A stretch of 64,000 nucleotides of DNA from an uncultured Granulosicoccus sp. (GTDB lineage: Bacteria; Pseudomonadota; Gammaproteobacteria; Granulosicoccales; Granulosicoccaceae): contig CANMQI010000004.1 of the NCBI GenBank assembly GCA_947499955.1, forward strand, positions 343,318-407,317, in the 5' to 3' direction. Made by a program: the position numbers and the translations under genes. The notes beneath the pieces were generated by a model, which saw only the letters and a list, made by a program, of their open reading frames with translations, had not been told where the DNA came from and did not search any database. Shown here piece by piece: positions 52,363-61,443 of this stretch (position 1 is the first letter of the stretch; every line of letters begins with the position of its first letter).

Positions 52363-53066
52363 GAGAGTGCCTCTATCGTGTGGCACAGGTCAGTGAGTAT
52401 GTCTCCTGCCGGCCCACCGTCAATGGCACGGTGATCGAACGTCAACGACAGGCCAATGTACGGTCGCAGTGTGATGCCACCTTCGCTATCGGATACAGGG
52501 CGTTCGGTCGAACAGCCTATGCCGAGTATTGCGATTTGCGGAGCATTGATGATCGGTGTGAAATGTTCAACCCGTGTCAATCCCAGGTTGCTGACAGTAA
52601 AGGTCCCCGAAGTCATCTCGGTGACACTCAACTTGTTTGACTGTGCGCGGGTAACGAGATCACGACGTGCTTCTCGCAACCTGGATGGGTCCATTTCGTT
52701 GGCACCCAAGATGGCGGGGGCTACCAGGAGATTGCCTGGTAGCGCGATGGCGACACACAAGTCAACCGATGAAGAGAGGTGGATTTCCTTGTCTTTCACA
52801 GTGCCGTTGATATCCGGATGACGTTGCAGAACCTGAACGACACAATGATTGACGATATCCTCTACCGACAGCTTCACACCGTCGGCAGCCATACGCTGCT
52901 TGAATCCGAGCAGACCACTGATATCGCAGCTTCCGTGATGCGTCAGCTGCGCCCCCTCTCGCAGACTGCTTGCCATCTTGTCTGCAATCATGGCTCTTAC
53001 GCCACGCAGAGGCACCACCGTCCGGCTTTCGCTTGAGGCTGCTGTCACTGGCTCCATAGTCCTCAT
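52359..53066 (-). CDS. Dihydrolipoamide acyltransferase catalytic domain (E2), no lipoyl domain
   Basis: The 235-residue protein is only the chloramphenicol acetyltransferase-like core of an E2: VVPLRGVRAMIADKMASSL, SGTFTVSNLGLTRVEHFTPI and the active-site TFDHRAIDGGPAGD (His212, Asp216). The lipoyl and peripheral subunit-binding domains usually fused to the N-terminus are missing; a lipoyl domain is encoded separately 12 bases upstream. It would form the core of the complex and transfer acetyl to CoA. ATG 53057 is an alternative start. Confidence 0.88.
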   Translation of the reverse strand: MRTMEPVTAASSESRTVVPLRGVRAMIADKMASSLREGAQLTHHGSCDISGLLGFKQRMAADGVKLSVEDIVNHCVVQVLQRHPDINGTVKDKEIHLSSSVDLCVAIALPGNLLVAPAILGANEMDPSRLREARRDLVTRAQSNKLSVTEMTSGTFTVSNLGLTRVEHFTPIINAPQIAILGIGCSTERPVSDSEGGITLRPYIGLSLTFDHRAIDGGPAGDILTDLCHTIEALS

Positions 53067-53077
53067 CCTGCGCCGAA

Positions 53078-53311
53078 CTAGTTGACAGTTCCGATGATGT
53101 CGCCTTTGGCCACCACATCATCAACCTGTTTCAGAATGCTGACCGTGCCACTGCTCGGAGCAAGGATTTCATACTGCACCTTGGCTGTCATCAGCTCCGC
53201 AACCAGGGAGCCGGCATCAACCATGGCACCATCATCAACCAGCCAGCTGGTGACGACAGCTTCTTCATCTTCTTCATAAAGGTCCTTCGGGACCACGATA
53301 TCCGTTGACAT
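53078..53311 (-). CDS. Stand-alone lipoyl domain protein
   Basis: The 77-residue protein is a complete biotinyl/lipoyl domain. The modified residue is Lys44 in AELMTAKVQYEIL, and the fold glycine follows in APSSGTVSILKQVDD. It serves as a mobile carrier between E1, the separate E2 and E3. It lies between the E1 beta gene and the E2 core. A lipoyl domain detached from its E2 is unusual for this complex. Confidence 0.92.
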   Translation of the reverse strand: MSTDIVVPKDLYEEDEEAVVTSWLVDDGAMVDAGSLVAELMTAKVQYEILAPSSGTVSILKQVDDVVAKGDIIGTVN

Positions 53312-53378
53312 GTTTCACCTCGAAAGTTCGATACAAATGACACGACGGTGCGTGTCGGTATGCCGTTGAAAGAGTGGC

Positions 53379-54398
53379 TCAGCCAGCCTCGATCTCACGA
53401 TAGGCTGCAATGATCTTGTCGGCATTCGGCAGGCAGAATTGCTCCATGCCGCGTTCGAAAGGAATCGGCACGTCGGGAAATGCAACTCGACGCGGTGCAG
53501 CCTTGAGCACAGAGATGTCATGTTCGGTTACCGATGCGATGATTTCACCGGAAACACCAAAGCTGTGATAATCCTCATCGACCACAATGAGCCGTCCGGT
53601 CCGGGCGACAGATTCACGAATGGTGTCGCGATCCAATGGAACCAGCGAGCGCAGATCCACGACTTCTGCCTCCACACCTTCCTCGGACAGTTTCTCGGCG
53701 GCCTTGAGTGCATGATGAACGCCCAGCCCCAGACTCACGATAGTGACATCGCTGCCCTTGCGCGCGATGGCAGCCTTGCCGATTTCCACGGTGTAGCTTT
53801 CCTCTGGCGTCTTGACGGTCGCGCCGGGCTCGGTACCCAGCCAGCCCATCCCCTGCAAGCGCTTGTGATACATGAAGACTACGGGGCTGTCGTCGCGTAT
53901 CGCTGCAGTCATCAGACCCTTTGCGTCATAGGCATTGGATGGTGCAACGACCTTCATGCCAGGCAGATGCGCAAAGGTGCCGTAGAGGCATTGCGAATGC
54001 TGTCCACCGTCCGAGTAGCCTCCGCCGGTGGATGTCATCAGAACCATCGGTACCTTGAGAGATCCACCGGAGAAGTAGATGTTCTTGGCCATGAGGTTGT
54101 AGATGGCATCGAAACACACGCCAAAGAAGTCGACAAACATCAATTCGACTACTGGACGCATCCCGTCCTGCGCAGCACCGACAGCAGCGCCGATGAAGGC
54201 TGTTTCTGAAATGGGCGTATCACGTATACGCTCCTTGCCGAACTCCTCCAGCAGTCCACGGGTATTTCCGTAGACTCCTCCCAGCTCGCCGATATCTTCA
54301 CCCATGACGAAGACGCGATCGTCTGTGCGCATTTCCTGTGCGACAGACTCTGCCATGGCTCGGGCTATCGTCAGTTTTCTATTGTTTGACTGTGTCAT
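53379..54398 (-). CDS. acoB: Acetoin/pyruvate dehydrogenase E1 beta subunit
   Basis: The 339-residue transketolase-type beta subunit contains TDDRVFVMGEDIGELGGVYG, ISETAFIGAAVGAAQDGMRPVVELMFVDF, the LRSLVPLDRDTI block and a C-terminal transketolase domain. It forms the heterotetramer with the E1 alpha subunit encoded upstream, 26 bases away. The choice of acetoin over pyruvate or branched-chain acids rests on the operon with an AcoR-like regulator. Confidence 0.87.
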   Translation of the reverse strand: MTQSNNRKLTIARAMAESVAQEMRTDDRVFVMGEDIGELGGVYGNTRGLLEEFGKERIRDTPISETAFIGAAVGAAQDGMRPVVELMFVDFFGVCFDAIYNLMAKNIYFSGGSLKVPMVLMTSTGGGYSDGGQHSQCLYGTFAHLPGMKVVAPSNAYDAKGLMTAAIRDDSPVVFMYHKRLQGMGWLGTEPGATVKTPEESYTVEIGKAAIARKGSDVTIVSLGLGVHHALKAAEKLSEEGVEAEVVDLRSLVPLDRDTIRESVARTGRLIVVDEDYHSFGVSGEIIASVTEHDISVLKAAPRRVAFPDVPIPFERGMEQFCLPNADKIIAAYREIEAG

Positions 54399-54424
54399 TG
54401 TTTCCTCCGATGTATCCTGCTGGT

Positions 54425-55417
54425 TCAGGCCTGAGCAAAGACGGCTGTCAAGGCGTCTTCGGGCCGTGGCTCATCACTCTCCCGTGCGAATCTGATCGCC
54501 TGTTCGATGCGCTCTTCGGCCTTCTTCTCGATGTTGCTCAACTGCTCATCCGAGGCGTCGCCATCGTCAAGCAGACGTTGCCGCATCCTTGGAATCGGAT
54601 CGATTTCAAACAATGCATCCTTTTCTCCCTCAGGTCGGTAGCCTTCCGCATCGCCCATGAAGTGTCCGGCCAGGCGGAACGTTTCCACCTCTATCAGGCT
54701 GGGTCCCTTGCCGGCACGGGCTCGGGCAATGGCTTCACCGGCGACTTCATGAATACGATAGGGATCATTGCCTTCCACGTAATGCCCCGGAATGCCGTAA
54801 GAGGCGGCTCGTACATCATTGCGTGGTACGGATGTGGATGCTGCCTTGGAGACCGATATTCCCCAGGCGTTGTCCTCGACAACGCAAACGAACGGCACAT
54901 TCCATACGGCTGCCAGATTGAGTGCTTCATGAAAAGCCCCCTGATTGGTAGCACCTTCGCCAATGAATGCGACGGCAACACCGGGTTTGCCCTGCATCTT
55001 GCGTGACAATGCAGCTCCGACGGCAGGGCCCAGGCCCTGGCCGATGATGCCTGAGCAGGCGAAGTTCACGGCAGGGTCAAACAGATGCATATGCCCTCCT
55101 CGCCCACCGCTGAGGCCAGTGGCCTTGCCGAAGATCTCCGCCATCATTCGGTCGAGATCAACCCCCTTGGCGATGGCCTGATGATGCGGACGGTGAGTTG
55201 CGGTAACGATATCCTCCGCATCCAGGTGTGCGCAGACGCCAACGGCGACCGGTTCCTGCCCATCGGACAGGTGCATTTCTCCCGGAATGGTACCGTTGGC
55301 CATGTTGAATACCGGGGTTTTTCCCTCCATGTAGATCTTGGCGATCTGCTCCTCGCAACGGCGACTGAGCACCATTGTTTCGTACATCCACAGCTTCTGT
55401 TCAAGTGACGGCTGCAT
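54425..55417 (-). CDS. acoA: Acetoin/pyruvate dehydrogenase E1 alpha subunit
   Basis: The 330-residue thiamine diphosphate subunit has the ThDP motif VAFIGEGATNQGAFHEALNL through VVEDN (GEG to N), plus the phosphorylation-loop-like FRLAGHFMGDAEGYR. YETMVLSRRCEEQIAKIYMEGK is a typical N-terminus. An AGGAGG-type site precedes the ATG. It is the first gene of a leftward operon acoA-acoB-lipoyl-E2-lplA-DUF1330. No E3 gene is present, so the general dihydrolipoamide dehydrogenase must serve. Confidence 0.88.
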   Translation of the reverse strand: MQPSLEQKLWMYETMVLSRRCEEQIAKIYMEGKTPVFNMANGTIPGEMHLSDGQEPVAVGVCAHLDAEDIVTATHRPHHQAIAKGVDLDRMMAEIFGKATGLSGGRGGHMHLFDPAVNFACSGIIGQGLGPAVGAALSRKMQGKPGVAVAFIGEGATNQGAFHEALNLAAVWNVPFVCVVEDNAWGISVSKAASTSVPRNDVRAASYGIPGHYVEGNDPYRIHEVAGEAIARARAGKGPSLIEVETFRLAGHFMGDAEGYRPEGEKDALFEIDPIPRMRQRLLDDGDASDEQLSNIEKKAEERIEQAIRFARESDEPRPEDALTAVFAQA

Positions 55418-55525
55418 GGTTGATCCTCCTGTTTGCTACCTGGGTGGTATCCCGGCATTGATCTGGTGTTGACGTTGTAATCCGAATGGCTGGCAGGCGA
55501 CAACAGGAAAATTGCAGCCGGCTTG

Positions 55526-55559
55526 AAAGTGTCTCAACACACTGTCGATGAGACACTTT
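55526..55559. terminator. Intrinsic terminator between the hydratase and aco operons
   Basis: AAAGTGTCTCA and TGAGACACTTT pair perfectly over 11 bases around a 12-base loop, with T-rich flanks on both strands. It lies 9 bases beyond the end of the enoyl-CoA hydratase-like gene and isolates that transcript from the aco operon. Confidence 0.8.
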
Positions 55560-55567
55560 TTGGTCTT

Positions 55568-56416
55568 TTAGTCGTTGATTTCCTGCACCTTGACGAGCAT
55601 GTCTGGCCAGGTCCGTTGGTTGTCCATGTCGAATTGTGCACCTTGCTCATCAGCCCACCGGAATCGTTTCAACGCCGGGGTCTGGCTGGTTGCCTGGTAC
55701 AACCAGTAGGCTTCTGCTCTGAGAGCGTCCTCGATAGGGCGGTCGATCGATTCGAGAACAGCCTGTTTGGTCGCATTGATGGAAGCAGATGGCCACAAGG
55801 CTATTCGCCTGGCCAGGTCGTCGACGAAAGGACCGATTTCATCCGCGTCGAGAGCCCGATTGATGGTGCCGTAGGCTTCAGCCTGATCGGCGTCGAAATC
55901 ACGCGCTCCCAGCACGATCTCCAGCGCCCGGCCCAGCCCGGTCTGACGGGCCATCCGGGAGGCGCCGCCGCCGCATGGCAGAATGCCCATGCCCACTTCC
56001 ATCTGCATGAACTTCGCCTTGCCACGCGCTGCAAAACGCATGTCACAGGCAAGAGCAAACTCGTGACCGCCGCCACGTGCAAAGCCTTCGATCTTGGCAA
56101 TGGTTGCCTGAGGCAGTTTGCTGATTCTCTCCAGAACCACCTGCAAATCCAGCAGTTCGACATCATCGCGTGAGACGGCCTGGTCAGACATGTCTTTCAG
56201 GAAATTGGTATCGGCATGGGCCACGAAAATCTCCGGATGTGCCGACTGGAAGACAACGACCTTGACGGAGGGATCACTCTCCAGCTGTTGTGCAAGCTGG
56301 TCCAGATCAGCCAGCATCGGCAGCCCCTGGACGTTGACCGGTGGGAAGTCGAAAGTGACCCAGCCGATGCCGTTGTCGATCTGAACCTTGAAGGTGGTGA
56401 AATTCGTGTATCCCAT
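55568..56416 (-). CDS. Enoyl-CoA hydratase/isomerase family protein
   Basis: The 282-residue crotonase-fold protein has VKVVVFQSAHPEIFVAHAD (first oxyanion loop), IEGFARGGGHEFALACDMRFAA (second) and MEVGMGILPCGGGASRMA, where the usual glycine is Cys. The catalytic-glutamate position of hydratases is kept in MQMEVGMG. It is longer at the C-terminus than classic hydratases. The reaction is not clear. It is divergent from the LysR gene at 56824, its likely regulator. Confidence 0.83.
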   Translation of the reverse strand: MGYTNFTTFKVQIDNGIGWVTFDFPPVNVQGLPMLADLDQLAQQLESDPSVKVVVFQSAHPEIFVAHADTNFLKDMSDQAVSRDDVELLDLQVVLERISKLPQATIAKIEGFARGGGHEFALACDMRFAARGKAKFMQMEVGMGILPCGGGASRMARQTGLGRALEIVLGARDFDADQAEAYGTINRALDADEIGPFVDDLARRIALWPSASINATKQAVLESIDRPIEDALRAEAYWLYQATSQTPALKRFRWADEQGAQFDMDNQRTWPDMLVKVQEIND

Positions 56417-56823
56417 CTGAACAGTTCTCTTTGGTCATGAGCGTGGTACGGGATGTACCTGCCTTGTGGTTACCGCAGTAAGCGTATGAGGACAGAACTG
56501 GATAGCCTGCCCCGTAAGACAAACTGTATTTCCTTCTGAGATCAGGCAACACTGGCTGAATCGATAATCAGTATTCGTGTTTTGCGAGGATGCAAAGGCC
56601 ATGAAGGCGATGCTGCGCGACGTAAAAGTGCACAATGAAACCGAGTGACGATCTCATCAGTTCTACTCCTGCATCTTCCGGGGTAGCGAGCCCTTGTCCC
56701 CGTCATGATTGCGATAACTCATTGCACATGGCTGGAATGCCACCAGGCCTGCTCCGCTTGCCAACGATGAATCGAACAAGACATACTGCGAGCGGTTTTT
56801 CCATCACTCGGGTACAACAGATA
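56417..56823. other. Control region between the hydratase and LysR genes
   Basis: This 407-base region between divergent genes has no supported gene. The in-frame extension of the LysR reading to 56635 is rejected because it is not LysR-like. It holds a LysR-type box at 56558-56576. Confidence 0.5.
56558..56576. promoter_or_regulatory. LysR-type binding box
   Basis: GAAT and ATTC arms are separated by 11 bases, the T-N11-A pattern of LysR-family sites. It lies 142 bases upstream of the hydratase-like gene start on the minus strand and in front of the LysR gene. Confidence 0.45.
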
Positions 56824-57732
56824 ATGGACACTGAAGGCATACAGCTATTCGTCATGGCCGCTGACATGCTCAACATCAGTGCTGCCGGACGTCAGCTGGG
56901 TCTGGCGCCGGCTGTCGCCAGTGCACGGTTGTCGAAACTGGAAAAGCAGATAGGAGCCGATCTGCTGCACCGATCGACACGCAAGATTTCCCTGTCTCTG
57001 GAAGGTGCCGAGTTTCTCCCCTATGCGCGTGAAATACTGGCCCAGGAGGACGCGGCCAGAGCCGCCCTCGGTCACGGCAATGTGGGGGTCAGCGGGACGC
57101 TGCGTTTCTCGGCATCGAGCACCTTTGCCCAGTTGTATATTGCACCGATCCTGCCTGAGTTCCTCCTTCGCTATCCGGACGTGAACCTGGAGCTGAAGTT
57201 GTCCGATACGCAGATGAATCTGATTGAAGGTGGGTTCGACCTGGCGCTTCGGAACTATGCCATCGAGGACAGCAGTCTGCGGGCCAGAAAGCTGGCCGAT
57301 GACAAGCGTATTCTCTGTGCCTCTGCCGACTATCTGGCCCACCACGGAACGCCGACAACTCCCGAGGATCTGGCAGAGCATCAGTTGATGACGTTCATGA
57401 GTGGCACTTCGCGCAGATTGTTGAAAGAGGGTGAAGAGTCTGCATATACCTTTCCGCCGGCCGGTGTAAAGAAGCGGGTCATGTGTGATGACGGAGCCAG
57501 CATGAAAATAGCGACTACGGCTGGCGTTGGCATTGCAATGAATTCCTTCTGGAGTGTGCACAAGGAGATAGAGGATGGTTTGTTGGTGCGCGTTCTGCCC
57601 GAGTACGAGATTGAAGATCAATCAGCGATCTGGCTGGTTTACCCCAAGTCCAATGTGCTGACAGCCAAGGTGCGTGTCTTCATCGATTTTCTGTTGGAGA
57701 AGATCGGTGACCCGCCCATCTGGCAGGCTTGA
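56824..57732 (+). CDS. LysR-family transcriptional regulator
   Basis: The 302-residue regulator starts MDTEGIQLFVMAADMLNISA, with its winged helix to about residue 62 (GRQLGLAPAVASARLSKLEK) and an effector domain starting LRFSASSTFAQLYIAPILPEF. The start at 56824 gives the standard LysR N-terminus. The N-terminal LNISAAGRQLGLAPAVAS wording is typical of a group regulating oxidoreductases. Candidate targets are the divergent hydratase and the downstream quinone reductase. Confidence 0.9.
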   Translation: MDTEGIQLFVMAADMLNISAAGRQLGLAPAVASARLSKLEKQIGADLLHRSTRKISLSLEGAEFLPYAREILAQEDAARAALGHGNVGVSGTLRFSASSTFAQLYIAPILPEFLLRYPDVNLELKLSDTQMNLIEGGFDLALRNYAIEDSSLRARKLADDKRILCASADYLAHHGTPTTPEDLAEHQLMTFMSGTSRRLLKEGEESAYTFPPAGVKKRVMCDDGASMKIATTAGVGIAMNSFWSVHKEIEDGLLVRVLPEYEIEDQSAIWLVYPKSNVLTAKVRVFIDFLLEKIGDPPIWQA

Positions 57733-57769
57733 CTGCTGACTGCTGACTGCTGACTGCTGACTGCTGACT
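57731..57769. repeat. Seven-base tandem repeat after the LysR gene
   Basis: GACTGCT is repeated five times plus four further matching bases, starting in the LysR stop codon. A slippage-type microsatellite with no obvious function. Confidence 0.9.
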
Positions 57770-57798
57770 GTCAGCTGCCGCGGAGACTGATGCTCCCT

Positions 57799-57830
57799 GT
57801 TCGTCCGGTTCGTCCGGTTCGTCCGGTTCG
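57799..57830. repeat. Nine-base tandem repeat
   Basis: GTTCGTCCG occurs three times in a row and a fourth time in part. It sits 30 bases after the seven-base repeat, between the LysR and quinone reductase genes, and lies outside any gene I support. Confidence 0.85.
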
Positions 57831-57981
57831 GCAGGAATCCGCCGGACCTGGCGGCACATCGAGTGCATTTTCCGCATTCCATTGAAATTCGGAATACTGA
57901 ATCCGCTATTCACCCGTTTTCCCGGGCTGCAGCAGACTCTATCGTTCACTGGTCAATAACAAACCAGAGAGAGTCTGTTTC

Positions 57982-58977
57982 ATGAAAGCCATGGTTCTGA
58001 ACGAATACGGTGAAGCATCTGAATTCCGACCTGCTGAACTGGACAAGCCAGCAGCGGGTGCTGGGCAAGTACTGGTGCGTATCGCTGCAACCAGCGTCAA
58101 CACGGTCGACACGATGATCCGGCAAATGGGCCAGGAAAATCTGCCGTTGTCGCCCGATCTGCCAGCGCTGCTGGGCATGGACTTTGCCGGTACCGTAGAA
58201 GCTGTTGGTGATGGTGTGAGCGACTTCGCACCAGGCGATGAGGTCTATGGCTGTGCTGGCGGCTTGATAGGTCTTCCGGGTGCTCTGGCCGAATACATTG
58301 CTGCAGACGTCAGACTGATTGCCCACAAACCGAAAACATTGTCGATGCGGGAAGCGGCAGCCATGCCACTGGTCGGTATCACGGCCCATGAAGGTCTGGT
58401 CAGAGCCGGCACGCAAGCTGGGCAGAAGGTGCTGGTCCACGGCGGTGCGGGAGGCGTTGGTCATCTGGCTGTGCAGTTGGCCAAGGACATGGGAGCGCAG
58501 GTCTACACCACCATAACGGGTGATCAGCAATCGAAGATTGTCGCTGACTACGGTGCAACTGCCATCGATTTCAAGACCGAAGAGGTGGCCGACTATGTGG
58601 CCAGACATACCGACGGAGCCGGGTTTGATGTGGTTTTCGATACCGTCGGTGGAGCCAATCTGTCGAACTCGTTCGCCGCCGCAGCACTGAACGGCAACGT
58701 CAGTACGACTGTTTCTCTGCTGGAGCTGGATCTGACACCGGTTCACTTTCGCGGCCTGTCACTGCATGTTGTCTTCATGTTGATTCCCATGCTGTATGAC
58801 CACAAGCGCGAAACACACGGCGCCACCCTCGCCAGATTGGCGGAACTGGTGGATTCTGGTGCAATCACCCCCTTGCTCGACGAGCAACGATTCCAACTGG
58901 CACAGGTTGGCGATGCCTATGCGCGTCTGACCAGTGGTCAGGCAATCGGCAAGGTGGTGGTCGACATCACTGATTGA
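57982..58977 (+). CDS. NADPH:quinone oxidoreductase (zinc-free MDR family)
   Basis: The 331-residue medium-chain dehydrogenase/reductase starts MKAMVLNEYGEASEFRP. It has the GroES-like part with LGMDFAGTVEAVG and PGDEVYG, then the nucleotide loop VLVHGGAGGVGHLAVQLAK, and FDVVFDTVGG. The catalytic-zinc ligand cysteines of alcohol dehydrogenases are absent, placing it among zeta-crystallin-like quinone reductases. It would reduce quinones or enones with NADPH in the cytoplasm. Confidence 0.88.
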   Translation: MKAMVLNEYGEASEFRPAELDKPAAGAGQVLVRIAATSVNTVDTMIRQMGQENLPLSPDLPALLGMDFAGTVEAVGDGVSDFAPGDEVYGCAGGLIGLPGALAEYIAADVRLIAHKPKTLSMREAAAMPLVGITAHEGLVRAGTQAGQKVLVHGGAGGVGHLAVQLAKDMGAQVYTTITGDQQSKIVADYGATAIDFKTEEVADYVARHTDGAGFDVVFDTVGGANLSNSFAAAALNGNVSTTVSLLELDLTPVHFRGLSLHVVFMLIPMLYDHKRETHGATLARLAELVDSGAITPLLDEQRFQLAQVGDAYARLTSGQAIGKVVVDITD

Positions 58978-59179
58978 GGAGATCTGGCCTGGAGCGGAAT
59001 CATGATGGTGACCTCATGGTTCCGCACCGATCAGGACCGTTCATGCGTGGGTGTACTCGCAGCAGTTACCCTATAGTCGCGGCTGGAAGGTAGAACCGAG
59101 CCCAGACACGAAAACATCGTTCCACGCATTGTAGTACGAGTAAGTGTCTGATCAGACGAGCTACTCGTATCGACCCTGG

Positions 59180-60175
59180 CTACTTCCAGACAAGCCGGTA
59201 TCCAAGATCATGGCCTGCCAGGTCAGAGTATTTCTGCACGGATTTTCGGGCCAGCTTGAGCGTGATCGCGGCTGGTAACTGTGCCATGATCCAGCCGAAA
59301 AACGTACGCGACTCCCCTACCGGCGCTGTCTTCGTTTCAGGCAATTCCAATTCAACTTGAGCCTGACGCTGACCGGCACGGTCCAGTAGACTCGACAGCC
59401 TTTCGAACATCTGCATCAACGGATCTGATCGGTGACTGGACCAGTTTGCCGGTGGCATGAAATCGACAAAATGCATCAGGTGGTAATTGAGGTTGATCCA
59501 GAAGTTCTCGGCATCAATTGTCAGTGCTTCGTTATCGATTACCCTGTGGCAGTGCAAAGCCTCGAGCTCGCCAAGGCGGTGCATGTTCAGCTCCAGCTCC
59601 TCGAGCAGATTTTCGTTGTACAGCAGGCGCAGGATCGACGGGAACGCCTCGACCTGTATCCCTTCGAATTCGGTCAGCAAGGCCTTGAGCTGTGGAATCT
59701 TGCTTGCGTCCATGGCAAATGTGTTGGTTGCCGTACCCAATATGGAATGCAGCAACGCTACATTGGGCGAATGCTCGGGGTAATGACGGGCTGAGTAGTG
59801 GTGACAGAATACCAGGTGCTCAAGGAAGGTGCCGTCGGCATGTTCCATACTGAAGTCGCATTCAACTTTCATGAAATCGATCAGCTGCGAATCGATTGCC
59901 GGTGCGGGCTGAGCCGTTTCAACCTCCGCATACGCAGTCTCGATATCGGATGCCGCAGTGGCGTCCCACTGCACCTCTTTCGCCAGTTTCTCTTCCATGA
60001 ACTTGCGAGCGATGCCTGACAGTCCACCGAAGATAGTCCTGTTCATGTCGAAGCCGCGCAGGCGCTTTATCAATACTCGTCCCGCATGATCGAACGCACC
60101 GCCTCGAGTGATCGCGGCCTTGCGCTGCAGATTCAATGTGGCCGGCAGACTGGCGCTGTCGTCGTTGCTGTTCAT
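59180..60175 (-). CDS. Conserved-looking protein of unknown function
   Basis: The 331-residue protein has no signal peptide or membrane span. The most structured part (about 110-215) reads VECDFSMEHADGTFLEHLVF, CHHYSARHYPEHSPNVALLH and SILGTATNTFAM, rich in His and acidic residues, as in metal-binding helical folds such as HD-like domains. The helices after 215 contain a LEALHCHRVIDNEALTID segment. I cannot name the family. A GGGG 6 bases upstream supports ATG 60175 over 60181. It is divergent from tctC with a 323-base gap. Confidence 0.55.
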   Translation of the reverse strand: MNSNDDSASLPATLNLQRKAAITRGGAFDHAGRVLIKRLRGFDMNRTIFGGLSGIARKFMEEKLAKEVQWDATAASDIETAYAEVETAQPAPAIDSQLIDFMKVECDFSMEHADGTFLEHLVFCHHYSARHYPEHSPNVALLHSILGTATNTFAMDASKIPQLKALLTEFEGIQVEAFPSILRLLYNENLLEELELNMHRLGELEALHCHRVIDNEALTIDAENFWINLNYHLMHFVDFMPPANWSSHRSDPLMQMFERLSSLLDRAGQRQAQVELELPETKTAPVGESRTFFGWIMAQLPAAITLKLARKSVQKYSDLAGHDLGYRLVWK

Positions 60176-60498
60176 GTTCATCCCCACTCTGGTCGTCGTC
60201 GACACTGTCCTGAAAGTACAGGAAAGCGTAATCAAGTGTGCGCGTAGTGAATTTTATTTCCTTGTACTTGAGTTGCAATATCGCACGGTTTTCCTGTTTA
60301 AAACAACAAAAGCTATACATATAGCTCATTCATGTTTAAGATGCTTTGCAAGTATCTGAATACGTCTTGAGTTTTTCAATATCGTGCTGAACCCTAACCC
60401 GATATTTGCGAGGAATCCCAACGTTCCCAGTGGCTATTCAGACCAAAAGATCAAGAAACTGAACGACCAACCATCCGAACCAAACCGAGGAATAACGA
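60176..60498. other. Control region upstream of the tct operon
   Basis: No gene is supported. An inverted repeat of AATATCG (60378-60384) and CGATATT (60400-60406), spaced 15 bases, lies 93 bases before tctC and may bind a regulator. TTT transporters are often controlled by TctDE two-component systems, but none is present here. Confidence 0.4.
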
Positions 60499-61443
60499 AT
60501 GATTGACTGCAAAGTACTCATCGTCAGCGCCACAGCATGCCTGCTGGCTAATGCGGCATTGGCGTCCGAATGCCCTGATGGCTTCCCTAGCGACAACGTC
60601 AATTTTCAGGTCGGGTTTGGTGCGGGTGGTGGAACCGATACGGTTGCACGAAAAGTCGCCAGTGATCTGGAGATGGCAACCGGCTGGACTGTCGTGGTCG
60701 AGAATATGCCGGGCGCCAGCGGTGGCGTCATGGCTCGAGGGCTGACAAAAAAGAATCCTGATGGATTGACCATTGGTGTGGTGAGCAATACGACGGTTGC
60801 GATCAACCCGCATGTGAATCCCGATATCGGTTATACCCATGAGGATTTCAAGTACCTGGGTACGGGCATGGTACTGAACTACGGTCTGGTGACTCTGGAA
60901 GAAAACCCTTACGACACGCTTGAAGAGTTCGTCGCAATGGCAAAGGAGAAAGGACGTGCGACGGTCTCCGTTGGGGCATCCAGCCACACGATTGCCGTGG
61001 ATGCCATTGCAGAACATTTTGGAATCAGGCTGGTTTCGATACCTGGCAAAGGTTCGGCCGCAGCCCTGCAGGAAGCATTGGGTGGACACGTTGATGCAAC
61101 CATTCAGGGTACACAGCATGTTCCTCAGATAAAGGCGGGGAAGATGGTGCAACTGGCAACACTGACCGAGAACAGAGCCGTTTATGCACCCGATGCGAAA
61201 ACCCTGCAGGAAAGTGGCGTGGATCTGTCGATTGAGGGACATATCATTTTCATCGCTCCGAAGGAAACACCCGACGATATAGCCGCCTGCCTGGCCTCGC
61301 ACATCATGGATGTCACCACCTCGGACGACTACGCCGATTACATGGAAGGTCTCGAAGCCAGCGCGGGTAATATGGGTGTACAGGGTACAACTGATTGGGT
61401 AGCCAGTGCCTCGGCCTTCTATGGGGACAGGCTGGCAAAATGA
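60499..61443 (+). CDS. tctC: Tripartite tricarboxylate transporter binding protein TctC
   Basis: The 314-residue exported binding protein has a signal peptide (LIVSATACLLANAALA-S). Characteristic TctC segments are VGFGAGGGTDTVARKVASDLE, VVENMPGASGGVMARGLTK, VGASSHTIAVDAI and GKMVQLATLTENR. It captures a carboxylic acid and delivers it to TctAB. The specific ligand cannot be read from sequence. It overlaps tctB by four bases. Confidence 0.92.
   Translation: MIDCKVLIVSATACLLANAALASECPDGFPSDNVNFQVGFGAGGGTDTVARKVASDLEMATGWTVVVENMPGASGGVMARGLTKKNPDGLTIGVVSNTTVAINPHVNPDIGYTHEDFKYLGTGMVLNYGLVTLEENPYDTLEEFVAMAKEKGRATVSVGASSHTIAVDAIAEHFGIRLVSIPGKGSAAALQEALGGHVDATIQGTQHVPQIKAGKMVQLATLTENRAVYAPDAKTLQESGVDLSIEGHIIFIAPKETPDDIAACLASHIMDVTTSDDYADYMEGLEASAGNMGVQGTTDWVASASAFYGDRLAK

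Noticed and set aside
55418..55525. Sigma-54 promoter for acoA
   Set aside because: I searched for GG-N10-GC spacing with TGGC/TTGC context on the minus strand and found no convincing match.
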